A stretch of 14,515 bases of DNA from an uncultured Porphyromonadaceae bacterium (GTDB lineage: Bacteria; Bacteroidota; Bacteroidia; Bacteroidales; Muribaculaceae). Below, piece by piece: positions 1 through 8,407 of this stretch. Below the pieces are notes generated by a model. That model was not told the DNA's origin, did not search any database, and saw only the letters and a program-made list of their open reading frames with translations. Every line of letters begins with the position of its first letter. The first letter of the stretch is position 1. The DNA is taken from positions 1 to 14,515 of the forward strand of contig CAJJOX010000034.1 in assembly GCA_905193485.1 (NCBI GenBank), written 5' to 3'. The translations under genes and the position numbers were made by a program.

Positions 1-34
1 CCAAATGTTTGGGCATTTTCCTGTTTCACACTTT
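1..34. repeat. Left copy of outer inverted repeat
   Basis: Bases 1-34 are the reverse complement of 406-439 with one mismatch (33 of 34). The repeat may extend left beyond the window. On the + strand, frame 1 is open from the window edge to a TGA at 106-108. It would end a protein containing PNVWAFSCFTL, which matches PNIWAFSCFTL in the minus-strand ORF at 308-526. The repeat is therefore a shared coding-like piece in two convergent reading frames. I do not recognise the family. Confidence 0.75.
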
Positions 35-95
35 ATTTTCCTCCACTGATGATAGTCAGACCGAGAAAAATAGATTGTTTTTCTACTATTCTCCC

Positions 96-346
96 ATACT
101 TCTCTTGATAAGAGAAATATAACGAGTGCAAAATTACTCATTTTATTTGAAAAACAGGCAAAAATGGGCAATATTTTTCACAAAGCGTGCTGAAATAGTC
201 GAAAGCAGTCGAATTACAGATCTTCTGGTGTCAATAGTATGTGGATTTCGAAAAGTATGTATGCAGCAAGATAAATGCTTGTATTCGGTAAGGCATTAGA
301 TTTTCACCTAATTATACTTAATAATTTCTCTTATCAAGAGAAGTAT
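96..346. other. Candidate invertible segment bounded by 23-bp inverted repeats
   Basis: Bases 96-118 (starting atacttctcttgataaga) are an exact reverse complement of 324-346. The repeats enclose 205 bp (119-323). Each arm also has a palindromic core, ttctctt-gat-aagagaa. Arms of this size around about 200 bp, with a promoter-like sequence just inside one arm, resemble the invertible promoters that tyrosine or serine recombinases flip at Bacteroides capsule loci. The repeats are seen directly; inversion is inferred. No recombinase gene is in the window. The outer repeat (1-34 and 406-439) encloses the inner pair. Confidence 0.55.
129..162 (-). promoter_or_regulatory. Putative Bacteroidota promoter reading leftward out of the window
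   Basis: On the minus strand a TAATTTTG (-7 box, pattern TAnnTTTG) lies at 136-129, and a TTTG (-33 box) at 162-159, 22 nt upstream. The start site would be near 122, just before the inner inverted repeat. In this orientation it would transcribe leftward out of the window. If the segment inverted, it would point right. The spacing is slightly long for this promoter class. Confidence 0.4.
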
Positions 347-526
347 TAAATAATTGATATAATCTTTTTTTGCTAATTCATAGCAGATTATAGGATTATA
401 CGGGAAAAGTGTGAAACAGGAAAATGCCCAAATATTTGGAGCTGCCACGCCGAACTGCTTGAAGACCAATGTGATGTAACTTCTTGCAGGATTGACAGCT
501 ATGCTTTTGATGTAAGGTGCGACCAT
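308..526 (-). pseudogene. Small unrecognised ORF, possibly a gene remnant
   Basis: This is a 72-residue frame starting MVAPYIKSIAVNPARSY. I do not recognise it. The same frame is open about ten codons further upstream, to a TAA, and reads DFGYNTEER before the Met. It may therefore be the 3' remnant of a larger gene, although the IS lies about 40 bp beyond. The first half has protein-like composition. The second half, after the outer repeat, is AT-rich and low complexity, as if the original end had been replaced by the repeat-bounded segment. There is no clear ribosome binding site. A short real gene or a chance ORF is possible. Confidence 0.25.
406..439. repeat. Right copy of outer inverted repeat
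   Basis: This copy pairs with 1-34, with one mismatch at the position that gives Val in one copy and Ile in the other. Its end, ccaaatatttgg (428-439), is a perfect 12-bp palindrome; the left copy has one mismatch there. It lies inside the minus-strand ORF at 308-526. Confidence 0.75.
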
Positions 527-572
527 GCGTTCTTCTGTATTATAACCAAAATCTTAACAATGAAAATTATTA

Positions 573-1878
<1,306 letters not shown>

Positions 1879-1903
1879 TGGTTAAATTTGGTTTTTGGCG
1901 AAA

Positions 1904-1936
1904 CAAAAATAACCATAAAGGGCTGACTCCTGCAAA
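1904..1936 (-). promoter_or_regulatory. Transposase promoter
   Basis: The minus strand shows TTTG at 1936-1933 and TATTTTTG at 1911-1904, separated by 21 nt. This fits the Bacteroidota primary sigma factor consensus closely. Transcription would start near 1897, about 20 nt before the transposase ATG. Confidence 0.7.
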
Positions 1937-1977
1937 TGGTAATCGACTTTAGTCGTTTGCTTTGCAAGAATCAGCCC
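1920..1977. repeat. Long imperfect hairpin in the right end of the IS
   Basis: Bases 1920-1936 pair with 1961-1977, 15 of 17 matching. One arm contains the -33 box of the transposase promoter. The IS's own transcript starts downstream and lacks the hairpin, whereas transcripts entering from outside would fold it. Several IS families use this arrangement to limit transposase made from impinging transcription. That role is inferred here. Confidence 0.65.
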
Positions 1978-2084
1978 TAATTTTTCAATTGCTCAAAAAG
2001 TTTAGCGGACAGTAATAATAAAAAATAGATTAATAAAAATATTAGTTGAATTTTTTGTCAATAGATATGTTGTAAACATGCGGT

Positions 2085-2840
2085 TCAAAACAGATTTACC
2101 TTGAAGCCTACACCCCCGGTGAAGTATCTGCAGTCAATCATTGCCGCCTGAATGATCAGATGTTTCCAAAGCAGGCAATCGGCACCGAAGTTTATTTCAT
2201 TGCCGGTCCACTCTCCGATAAGACGGAAATCGGGAATCCATTTCGGCCTCCATGTCGCAGAGGCAAATACTCCTTGCCATTTTTTGCCATATGAAACCGG
2301 CACATAACGGTAGCCGAGGTCAGCTCCTATAGTCTGTCCGGAAGGAGTGAAATGTTTGGTGAGCACTACATAGTAGTTGGCGAAATAGCCCGCACCGCTA
2401 CCGCCGCCATGATGCCGCTTAGTGGGAGTACCCAGAAAATCATTGGAGCCGATGGCTATGGCCGGTACATATTTGCCTTCCCGGACAGGATTCAGCTTCA
2501 GGGAGAAATAGCGATCTTTTTGATTGAATTTCGGCTTCGCACCTTCATGATGGATTGTCTTCAAAAGCGTGAACGTGTAACCGATCTCAATCCACCTGAA
2601 AGGAGTTATTGAAAGAGAAAAATCATAGGTGCCGTATTTTTTGCCGTCGCATTTAAAACCACCGTCAGGAGTGAATCTCTTGTTGAGGAAATAGCTTGAA
2701 ATCATTGCATCGCCGGCTTCATTCATTTCAGCGGACGGATTTTTTATAAGTCCGGACGTGCCGGTATAAAGCTGACCTATACAGGCAATCGGGCCGGCGA
2801 GAGCGAAACTCAAGACAATAACAAGAATCCGCTCCCTCAT
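2085..2840 (-). CDS. YjbH-like outer-membrane protein, N-terminal-type domain
   Basis: This is a predicted 251-residue secreted or outer-membrane protein. The start at 2840 gives MRERILVIVLSFALAG, a clear signal peptide, and overlaps the upstream stop as ATGA; a longer frame starting at 2906 would bury the signal. After cleavage the motif GTSGLIKNPSAEMNEAGDAM matches the start of the YjbH family (G-x-x-GLI-x-x-P-[ST]-A, then acidic-G), known in proteobacterial exopolysaccharide loci. The rest alternates aromatic and polar residues like a beta-barrel and ends in Phe (KVNLF). It is translationally coupled to the gene at 2837-3736, which looks like the other half of the family. It is probably the last gene of the operon. 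Exact function is unknown; secretion or surface attachment of the polymer is inferred. Confidence 0.65.
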   Translation of the reverse strand: MRERILVIVLSFALAGPIACIGQLYTGTSGLIKNPSAEMNEAGDAMISSYFLNKRFTPDGGFKCDGKKYGTYDFSLSITPFRWIEIGYTFTLLKTIHHEGAKPKFNQKDRYFSLKLNPVREGKYVPAIAIGSNDFLGTPTKRHHGGGSGAGYFANYYVVLTKHFTPSGQTIGADLGYRYVPVSYGKKWQGVFASATWRPKWIPDFRLIGEWTGNEINFGADCLLWKHLIIQAAMIDCRYFTGGVGFKVNLF

Positions 2841-3736
2841 TTCTTGTCCTCCTCTTTCCCGGTGTCGGTATATTTGAAGTCTTCCTCCATCAGGTCGGTG
2901 CCCCATGGGATCAGATCGCGGTCAAACCATCCGGTGCGCTCGTTCTCCTCTGGATCGGTGAAATATTTCCGCATGCCGGGATAAGTAGCTTCGATGTTAT
3001 AGGTCAGTCTGAAAGCGTCGGCCGGACGGAAATTCACCCTACGTTTTTTGCGTTTGTAGGGCGGCAACATGAATATCACCTTAAATCCCGCGCTTTCCTT
3101 GCTCAGGTCGCTGTAAGTGGCGAAAACGCCTACGCTGACGTGCTTGAAATGTCGGAATGCCTCGGCTTCGACGCCATAGTCGTTGAAGAGATATCTCCCT
3201 CCGCGCAATGACAGCTGAGTGTTCCAGCGCCGCAGATAGAATTCCGGGCCGGCAAGAAACGTTATCTTTTCCATCGGACTCGCCTTCCATCCGTCAGCCA
3301 TCGAGAGATAGCCCGTAAGGCCGATCTGTGCAACGGCGGCAAGCCACGGTTTGATAACGTACATGTTTTTTATGTCAAGTCCGTAGCTTTCGGCAGTGAA
3401 TATGCCTCCCGACACTTTCATTTTCCATTTGTCACTTACGGCAAGCTGCTTGGATACAGATGCGACACGCGGACGCACGTGTCTGTAATAATCGCCATAC
3501 TGGTTTACCACGGGTACATAAAGCTGTGCGGCAACCTCCCACCTGTGCCCGGGATACCATTTCACGCCGGGTGTAAGATTTATAAGCACATCATAGACGC
3601 GATTGTTGAAATAGACGTCGCGGTAATTGAAATCCACGCCCATGAATATGTCGATGCTGCCCGTCCGGTCATTTCCTTCCGCCATGCCCGAGAGCGCACA
3701 CCACAAAAACAATATCAGGGACAGCGGTTTCTTCAT
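2837..3736 (-). CDS. Putative outer-membrane beta-barrel, YjbH C-terminal-like
   Basis: This 299-residue protein starts with a signal peptide (MKKPLSLILFLWCALSG). The body has many alternating hydrophobic strands (GVDFNYRDVYFNN, AAQLYVPVV, QLSLRGGRYLF), consistent with a beta-barrel. The final segment RPADAFRLTYNIEA, then G, Y, TDP and WFDRDLIPWG, resembles the C-terminal region of YjbH-type proteins. It is followed by a very acidic and basic tail (TGKEEDKK). Its stop overlaps the next start by ATGA, so the two are made together and may form one YjbH-like unit split in two. It lies 139 bp after the tyrosine kinase gene; that gap shows no obvious terminator or promoter. A role at the outer membrane in polymer export is inferred from context. 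Confidence 0.6.
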   Translation of the reverse strand: MKKPLSLILFLWCALSGMAEGNDRTGSIDIFMGVDFNYRDVYFNNRVYDVLINLTPGVKWYPGHRWEVAAQLYVPVVNQYGDYYRHVRPRVASVSKQLAVSDKWKMKVSGGIFTAESYGLDIKNMYVIKPWLAAVAQIGLTGYLSMADGWKASPMEKITFLAGPEFYLRRWNTQLSLRGGRYLFNDYGVEAEAFRHFKHVSVGVFATYSDLSKESAGFKVIFMLPPYKRKKRRVNFRPADAFRLTYNIEATYPGMRKYFTDPEENERTGWFDRDLIPWGTDLMEEDFKYTDTGKEEDKK

Positions 3737-3875
3737 CAGGTTATTATTCGCTTTCCATATGTGCTATGATACCCGGCAGTGTGCAGATAATATGGGGACA
3801 GTGACGAATCCAGGACCATAGGGTGCGGAATCAATGTCGATCCGCCCGAACATATGGATATCGGCAGCACAATGC

Positions 3876-6314
3876 TTAAGATTTGTGCTTGGATTTTTTC
3901 GTGCCGAAACCGTTGTCGTAGTTGTAACCGTAACCATATCCGTAACCATAACCGTAGCGGTAGGAGTGTGAGTAGCCATAACGACCCTTGTCGTTGCGTG
4001 TGCCGTTGAGGATGAATGCCATGTTGCGGTATTTTTTCTCTTCATACAGACGGTCGATCTCGGGGAGCATAGAGCGCTCGAGAAGGCCGGCGCGGATTAT
4101 GAAGAATGTGCGGTCGACGTATCGGTCAATGATTTGTGCGTCGGCAACCACTTCAATCGGAGGACAGTCGATGACGATGTAGTCATATTCGGATTTCATC
4201 TTCTCGATGAGTTCGGCAAAACGGGGCGACTCGAGCAGTTCGGTGGGATTGGGAGGGTTGGAGACCACAGGAAGGAACGAGAGCGTGTCGCACATTTGAT
4301 CCTTGACGATAAGCGATGATAAATCATTGTCGGCTCCGCTGAGATAATCGGCGAGGCCGGTTGACGGCGAACCGATGTATGACGACGTGGAACCATGGCG
4401 CATGTCGCCGTCGATTATAAGAACCTTGCGGCCTTTCAGCGCAATCGAAGTGGCAAGATTGACGGAAATGAACGATTTTCCGGATCCGGGATTGAAAGAG
4501 GTGAAGGCTATCACTTTGGAACCGTCGATGGCGTTGCACATAAACTCGACGTTTGTGCGGAGCACGCGGAAGGCTTCGTTGATTATGTCGCGTTTGCCTT
4601 CGCGAACCACAATGGTGTTTGCTTCGGAGTGGTCTTTTTTCTTGCCGCGGCGGCCGTCTTTGGAGTATTGCGGAATCTCGCCGAGGAACGGAGTGGAGAG
4701 ATTTTCAACGTCTTTGCGTCCACGGAGTTTTGTGTTGCTTGTTGTGCGGACATATGTGACGCCAAACGGGATAGCCAACCCTATGATGAATGCCATGGCA
4801 AGGATGTTGCGACGGTTGGGCGTGGGTGGAACGCCTGAGAATCCGGGCTTATTAACGATGCGGGTATTATAGGCGGTAAACGCCTGTGAGAGTTCATTTT
4901 CCTCTCGTTTCTGAAGGAGGAATAGGTAAAGAGCCTCTTTAACTTTCTGTTGACGCTCGGTGGAAAGAAGGTTTTTGGCCTGAGTGGGATTGGACGCGAT
5001 ACGCGACATCGTTTTGGCCTCACTGCCACGGAGTGATTTCAACTGTGTGTCAAGAGCAATGATTTCGTTGTCGATAGAACTGATGACCGCCTGTCGTTGG
5101 GCATTGAGTTGCTCGTCAAGCTGAATGACAAGCGGATTCTTGTCTGATGATTTTATTACAAGCGAGTTGCGTTGAAGGAGTTTTTCATTGTATTCACTGA
5201 TAAGAGAAAGAACGCTGTTGCTACGCAGGCCTGTGCTTGCCGGCAGCAATTTGTCGCGGTTGCCTTCGGCGGTAAGATAGGAGCGGATGTAGCGTGCCAT
5301 GGAAAGCTGATTGCTCACATCGAGAATCTCTGCCTGTGTCTGCTGACTCTGGGTCATATACATTGATGCGGCGGCTTCTACATCGGGCACAAGGTTTTCG
5401 CTTTTGTAGGTCGAGATATCGGAATCGACGATGCCGAGTTCGCCTTCAATAACGCCAAGTCGTTCGTTGATGAAATTGGAGGTTGAAATTGCTATCTGGT
5501 TTTTGTCACGGATCCAGTTTTCGTTATAGATGCCAATAAGGGTATTAAGCACATCGTCGGCGCGTTGGGTCGACTGGTCGGATAGCGTGAGCTTCAGCAC
5601 GGTGCCCTTTTCGTTGGACATAGTCACTGTAAGCCGCCCGGTATAGGAGTCGATCGAAGCACTGAGCGGTTTTTTGTCAACGATCAGTTTCACTTCTTCC
5701 CCGGCCTTATAGTTCGGTGTGGGTGATACGACTATCTTGCCAACGGGCGTGGCAATGGAGTCGTTGAAGTTTCCGGTGAAATCGGTCGATGACGATTCGT
5801 GGCCGGGCACGGCAAGATCGCTGATGGTTACTTTGCCATCTTTGTTTACTGACAGATCCATCGACAGGCTGCCCTCGTCGGGGAAGCCGGAGAGCGAGAG
5901 TTTGACAGGCAGATCAGAACCATAGGCCACGACATCATGGAATCTGCCGTTGCGATAATAATTGATGTCGAGTCCAAGGCGTTTCACCACTTCTTCCATA
6001 AGATCTTTAGCCATGAGATTTGTCATCTCGTTCTGGATGTTGGTGCTTGACTGGAAAAGGCCAAGAGATTCAAACTCTGAACTGCTGATCGATTGACCGT
6101 TCTGATCGTCTTTGATCAGGATTTCCGCCGAACGGCTATAGACGGTCGGCGTTCGCAACAAATAGATATAGGCGACTCCTACGCAAATAAACACGGACAA
6201 CAATATCCATGGCCATTGGTGGATGGTAAGGAAAAATATGTCGGATAGGGGCACGGAGCCCGACTGATTTTGATGCTTTTTACTTGCTGTAAGCGTTTCT
6301 TTCACGTCAGCCAT
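3876..6314 (-). CDS. wzc: Wzc-type polysaccharide co-polymerase and tyrosine autokinase
   Basis: This 812-residue inner-membrane protein controls chain length and export of polysaccharide. The Wzz-type domain begins near residue 23 with a first membrane helix at about 35-53. A long periplasmic region with coiled-coil stretches (about 280-480) and the GNVR-like PPTPNRRN precede a second helix at about 503-522. The cytoplasmic bacterial tyrosine kinase domain has Walker A at 607-614 (FNPGSGKS), Walker A' at 631-638 (VLIIDGDM, D635 and D637) and Walker B around D716 (YIVIDCPP). The C-terminal tail carries ten tyrosines between 779 and 799, the autophosphorylated cluster. The nearby CpsB/CapC-type gene is the expected counteracting phosphatase. 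It starts 234 bp after the WecA-like gene. No promoter is clear in that gap, so read-through is likely. Confidence 0.93.
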   Translation of the reverse strand: MADVKETLTASKKHQNQSGSVPLSDIFFLTIHQWPWILLSVFICVGVAYIYLLRTPTVYSRSAEILIKDDQNGQSISSSEFESLGLFQSSTNIQNEMTNLMAKDLMEEVVKRLGLDINYYRNGRFHDVVAYGSDLPVKLSLSGFPDEGSLSMDLSVNKDGKVTISDLAVPGHESSSTDFTGNFNDSIATPVGKIVVSPTPNYKAGEEVKLIVDKKPLSASIDSYTGRLTVTMSNEKGTVLKLTLSDQSTQRADDVLNTLIGIYNENWIRDKNQIAISTSNFINERLGVIEGELGIVDSDISTYKSENLVPDVEAAASMYMTQSQQTQAEILDVSNQLSMARYIRSYLTAEGNRDKLLPASTGLRSNSVLSLISEYNEKLLQRNSLVIKSSDKNPLVIQLDEQLNAQRQAVISSIDNEIIALDTQLKSLRGSEAKTMSRIASNPTQAKNLLSTERQQKVKEALYLFLLQKREENELSQAFTAYNTRIVNKPGFSGVPPTPNRRNILAMAFIIGLAIPFGVTYVRTTSNTKLRGRKDVENLSTPFLGEIPQYSKDGRRGKKKDHSEANTIVVREGKRDIINEAFRVLRTNVEFMCNAIDGSKVIAFTSFNPGSGKSFISVNLATSIALKGRKVLIIDGDMRHGSTSSYIGSPSTGLADYLSGADNDLSSLIVKDQMCDTLSFLPVVSNPPNPTELLESPRFAELIEKMKSEYDYIVIDCPPIEVVADAQIIDRYVDRTFFIIRAGLLERSMLPEIDRLYEEKKYRNMAFILNGTRNDKGRYGYSHSYRYGYGYGYGYGYNYDNGFGTKKSKHKS
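3918..3980 (-). repeat. Gly-Tyr codon repeat in the kinase tail
   Basis: Residues 779-799 of the kinase are almost pure Tyr-Gly alternation, encoded by near-identical 6-base (GGT TAY) and 12-base units. The DNA repeat could change copy number by slippage in 6-base steps. That would keep the frame and change the number of phosphorylatable tyrosines. Confidence 0.7.
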
Positions 6315-6548
6315 AATGTCGATTTATTGTTTCAGAGATGTAATAGGATAGTTGTTGTTAAAATGGCGGTTAAGCCGATAAATGCACTCCGGCAGGTGTT
6401 TTGGTCGTGTTTGATATCCGTTGCGGTTTTTGATACTGTTATCAGATCGGTCTGATGCGGATTATGATGTCGTCAGAGAGAAAGACAAAAGCCCGCGACT
6501 GGAATGCAAGCTCGTTTTTTGGGACGGTGGTCATGCGGCCGCCGGTCA
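6315..6548 (-). other. Gap between WecA-like and kinase genes
   Basis: This 234-bp stretch has no strong gene, terminator or Bacteroidota promoter. Two tiny minus-strand frames of 27 and 30 codons begin at or just after the WecA-like stop, but neither has protein-like character. It is long for an otherwise tightly packed operon and may act as a 5' leader for the kinase gene. Confidence 0.4.
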
Positions 6549-7682
6549 TCAATCATATAGTTTGCAACCGAGTTTATTCTCCCGTCTGTGAATGGCATGT
6601 GTCAGACATGTGTTGATTATGATCCAGAATGCGAGGTTGCTGAAGAACAACACAGTGATATTGACAGACGAGCTCAGGAAATAATTTATCAATATGAGCA
6701 CTATCGATGATGCCACGATAGTTATCATCGCTTTGCGCTGGGAGAGGCCTGCTGCGAGCAATTTATGATGGATGTGGGTTTTGTCGGGGAGGAAAGGATT
6801 GCGGTGGGCGCGAAGACGATGGAGATACACACGGACGACATCAAATCCGGGAATCAGGAGCGGCGCAAACGCTATGATGGCAGGATTCTCACCGCTATGC
6901 GTCTGCGGTATGGAACAGGCCACTATGCTCATGACACTGAGGTATAGGCCGATGATCAATGCTCCGGTGTCGCCCATGAATATTTTACGATGTTTTCGGG
7001 CGTCGCCAAACACATTGAATGCGAAGAATGGCAGCAATGAGCCAAGCGTTGCCACAGCCAAAGCCGAATACGTGTAGAGCTCGTTTGACATGAACACGTA
7101 GACATAGAATCCGCAGGCAACGCCACTGAGGCCGGAAGCAAGTCCGTCGAGGCCGTCAATAAGGTTTATGGCATTGATGATGAAAATAATCAGCACAGCG
7201 GTGAGGAGGACAGAGATCACAAACGGCAGATTGTAGATTCCAAGAAACCCATGAAGATTTTCAATTCTCAGTCCTCCGATGATGAGCATTGCCGCAGAAA
7301 TGGTCTGCATGGCGAATTTCGCTCTGTATTTGACGCCTACAAGATCATCGGCCATGCCCGTGAGATAAAGAAGCACTGTGGCACAGCCTATGAAGCAAAG
7401 CGGAAGAACGTGCTTGAACAATCGGTGGATGAGATCAGCATCGTTCGACATCAGGCCGATTCCCAAGAGAAGGAGCAGCGCAAACAATATGGCGGGAAAG
7501 AAAGCGATTCCTCCAAGACGGGGCACCTCACTGGTGTGAATTTTGCGCGGATCGGGTTTGTCAAACAGGTTTTTGCGGAACGCGATCAGCAGGATCTGCG
7601 GTATGATGAATCCTGTGATTGTGACAACACATATCAAAACCAGCGCATTAATGAAAATCCATTGCATCATAAGACTAAACAT
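6549..7682 (-). CDS. WecA/MraY-family undecaprenyl-phosphate sugar-1-phosphate transferase
   Basis: This integral membrane enzyme would start the repeat unit by moving a sugar-1-phosphate, likely GlcNAc-1-P or a related HexNAc, from its UDP form to undecaprenyl phosphate. With the start at 7682 it is 377 residues with about ten or eleven membrane segments. Family motifs are present: the DD pair at about 112-113 (GMADDLVG), NLIDGLDGLASG with D176 and D179, FMGDTG with D238, and HIHH at 303-306. The FDKPDPRKIH segment early in the protein is typical of the WecA branch. The upstream frame to 7790 overlaps the phosphatase gene heavily and lacks family similarity, so I reject that start. Met at 7670 is an alternative. 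Start 7682 overlaps the preceding stop by 8 bp, implying coupling. Sugar specificity cannot be read from sequence. Confidence 0.9.
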   Translation of the reverse strand: MFSLMMQWIFINALVLICVVTITGFIIPQILLIAFRKNLFDKPDPRKIHTSEVPRLGGIAFFPAILFALLLLLGIGLMSNDADLIHRLFKHVLPLCFIGCATVLLYLTGMADDLVGVKYRAKFAMQTISAAMLIIGGLRIENLHGFLGIYNLPFVISVLLTAVLIIFIINAINLIDGLDGLASGLSGVACGFYVYVFMSNELYTYSALAVATLGSLLPFFAFNVFGDARKHRKIFMGDTGALIIGLYLSVMSIVACSIPQTHSGENPAIIAFAPLLIPGFDVVRVYLHRLRAHRNPFLPDKTHIHHKLLAAGLSQRKAMITIVASSIVLILINYFLSSSVNITVLFFSNLAFWIIINTCLTHAIHRRENKLGCKLYD

Positions 7683-8394
7683 TGTTTTTAATGAGTTGGC
7701 AAAGATTTGAACCGAGAATGCGAGGCAACCGCAGACTTTGCATTGATCCGACTTGCGCCATACGGTGCAGATCGGTTCCCGCGAAGTCATACATGCCGCG
7801 ATTCAGCAACTCCTTTGCTTTCTTCTGTGCCGGGATACCGTAATGACCCGACAGCGAAAGGATGTTGAGCTGAAATTTCACTCCGGCATCTTTCCAATCC
7901 CTGTATTGTGAAATTTTATTAACGTATGTGTATCTTTCCGGATGTGCCAGAAGCGGATGAAATCCGGCACTTTTGATTTTTTGAAATATGTCGTTGAGAT
8001 TTAACGGAGCATTGAAATAAGACGTTTCGATAAGCAACATGTCCGATTTCTCACCGATCGGCAATAGATCCCTGTTTTTCAGCCGCTCATAAAACAACGC
8101 GTCAATCATGTTTTCCGATGCAAGATGCAACATGATTGGTCCGTGATAATTTGATTGAAGTTCGTCGAATCTTTCTTTCAGTAATTCAGTCGAATTGGGC
8201 ATATCTTCCATTATATGTGGCGTAAGCCACACATTCTGAATGCCTATCCGCTCATATCGAGATAGGATTTCGAGCGATTCGCTCAGCGCCCCTACCCCAT
8301 CATCGACTCCCGGAAGAATATGGGAGTGAAAATCGGTGAATCCTGAAAGATCAACCGGAAATGCGTGGCGGAAAAGCTTGCTGAATATGGACAT
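7675..8394 (-). CDS. CpsB/CapC-type protein-tyrosine phosphatase (PHP-like)
   Basis: This 239-residue metal-dependent phosphatase of the CpsB/CapC (YwqE) family removes phosphate from the tyrosine cluster of the partner kinase. Metal-site motifs occur in the expected order: DFHSHILPGVDDG at 21-33 (D21, H23, H25), TPH ending at H60, E94 in ASEN, LLAHPERY with H151, and GTDLHR with D208 and H210. Length is normal. It lies 13 bp after the antiterminator gene and overlaps the WecA-like gene by 8 bp, so the three form a tight operon. The substrate is most likely the Wzc-type kinase encoded two genes downstream. The kinase-phosphatase cycle is established for the family; the pairing here is inferred from proximity. 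Confidence 0.92.
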   Translation of the reverse strand: MSIFSKLFRHAFPVDLSGFTDFHSHILPGVDDGVGALSESLEILSRYERIGIQNVWLTPHIMEDMPNSTELLKERFDELQSNYHGPIMLHLASENMIDALFYERLKNRDLLPIGEKSDMLLIETSYFNAPLNLNDIFQKIKSAGFHPLLAHPERYTYVNKISQYRDWKDAGVKFQLNILSLSGHYGIPAQKKAKELLNRGMYDFAGTDLHRMAQVGSMQSLRLPRILGSNLCQLIKNNV

Positions 8395-8407
8395 GAGTGA
8401 TTTCCAG

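Noticed and set aside
365..371. T7 run, and the A7 run at 9193-9199, as further phase switches
   Set aside because: They are A/T runs of common length in AT-rich DNA and do not lie at the start of a supported gene.
2841..2906. Longer N-terminus for the YjbH-like protein
   Set aside because: The added 22 residues would bury a clear signal peptide and lie in the upstream gene; the ATGA start at 2840 is better.
4375..4872. 165-codon + strand frame and neighbouring long frames
   Set aside because: Shadows of the tyrosine kinase gene, whose Walker motifs lie on the minus strand.
6450..6550. Tiny frames of 27 and 30 codons after the WecA-like gene
   Set aside because: No family-like composition, no ribosome site and too short to distinguish from chance.
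7683..7790. Longer N-terminus for the WecA-like transferase
   Set aside because: It overlaps the phosphatase gene over 100 bases and the residues (MTSREPICTVWRK) do not resemble the family.
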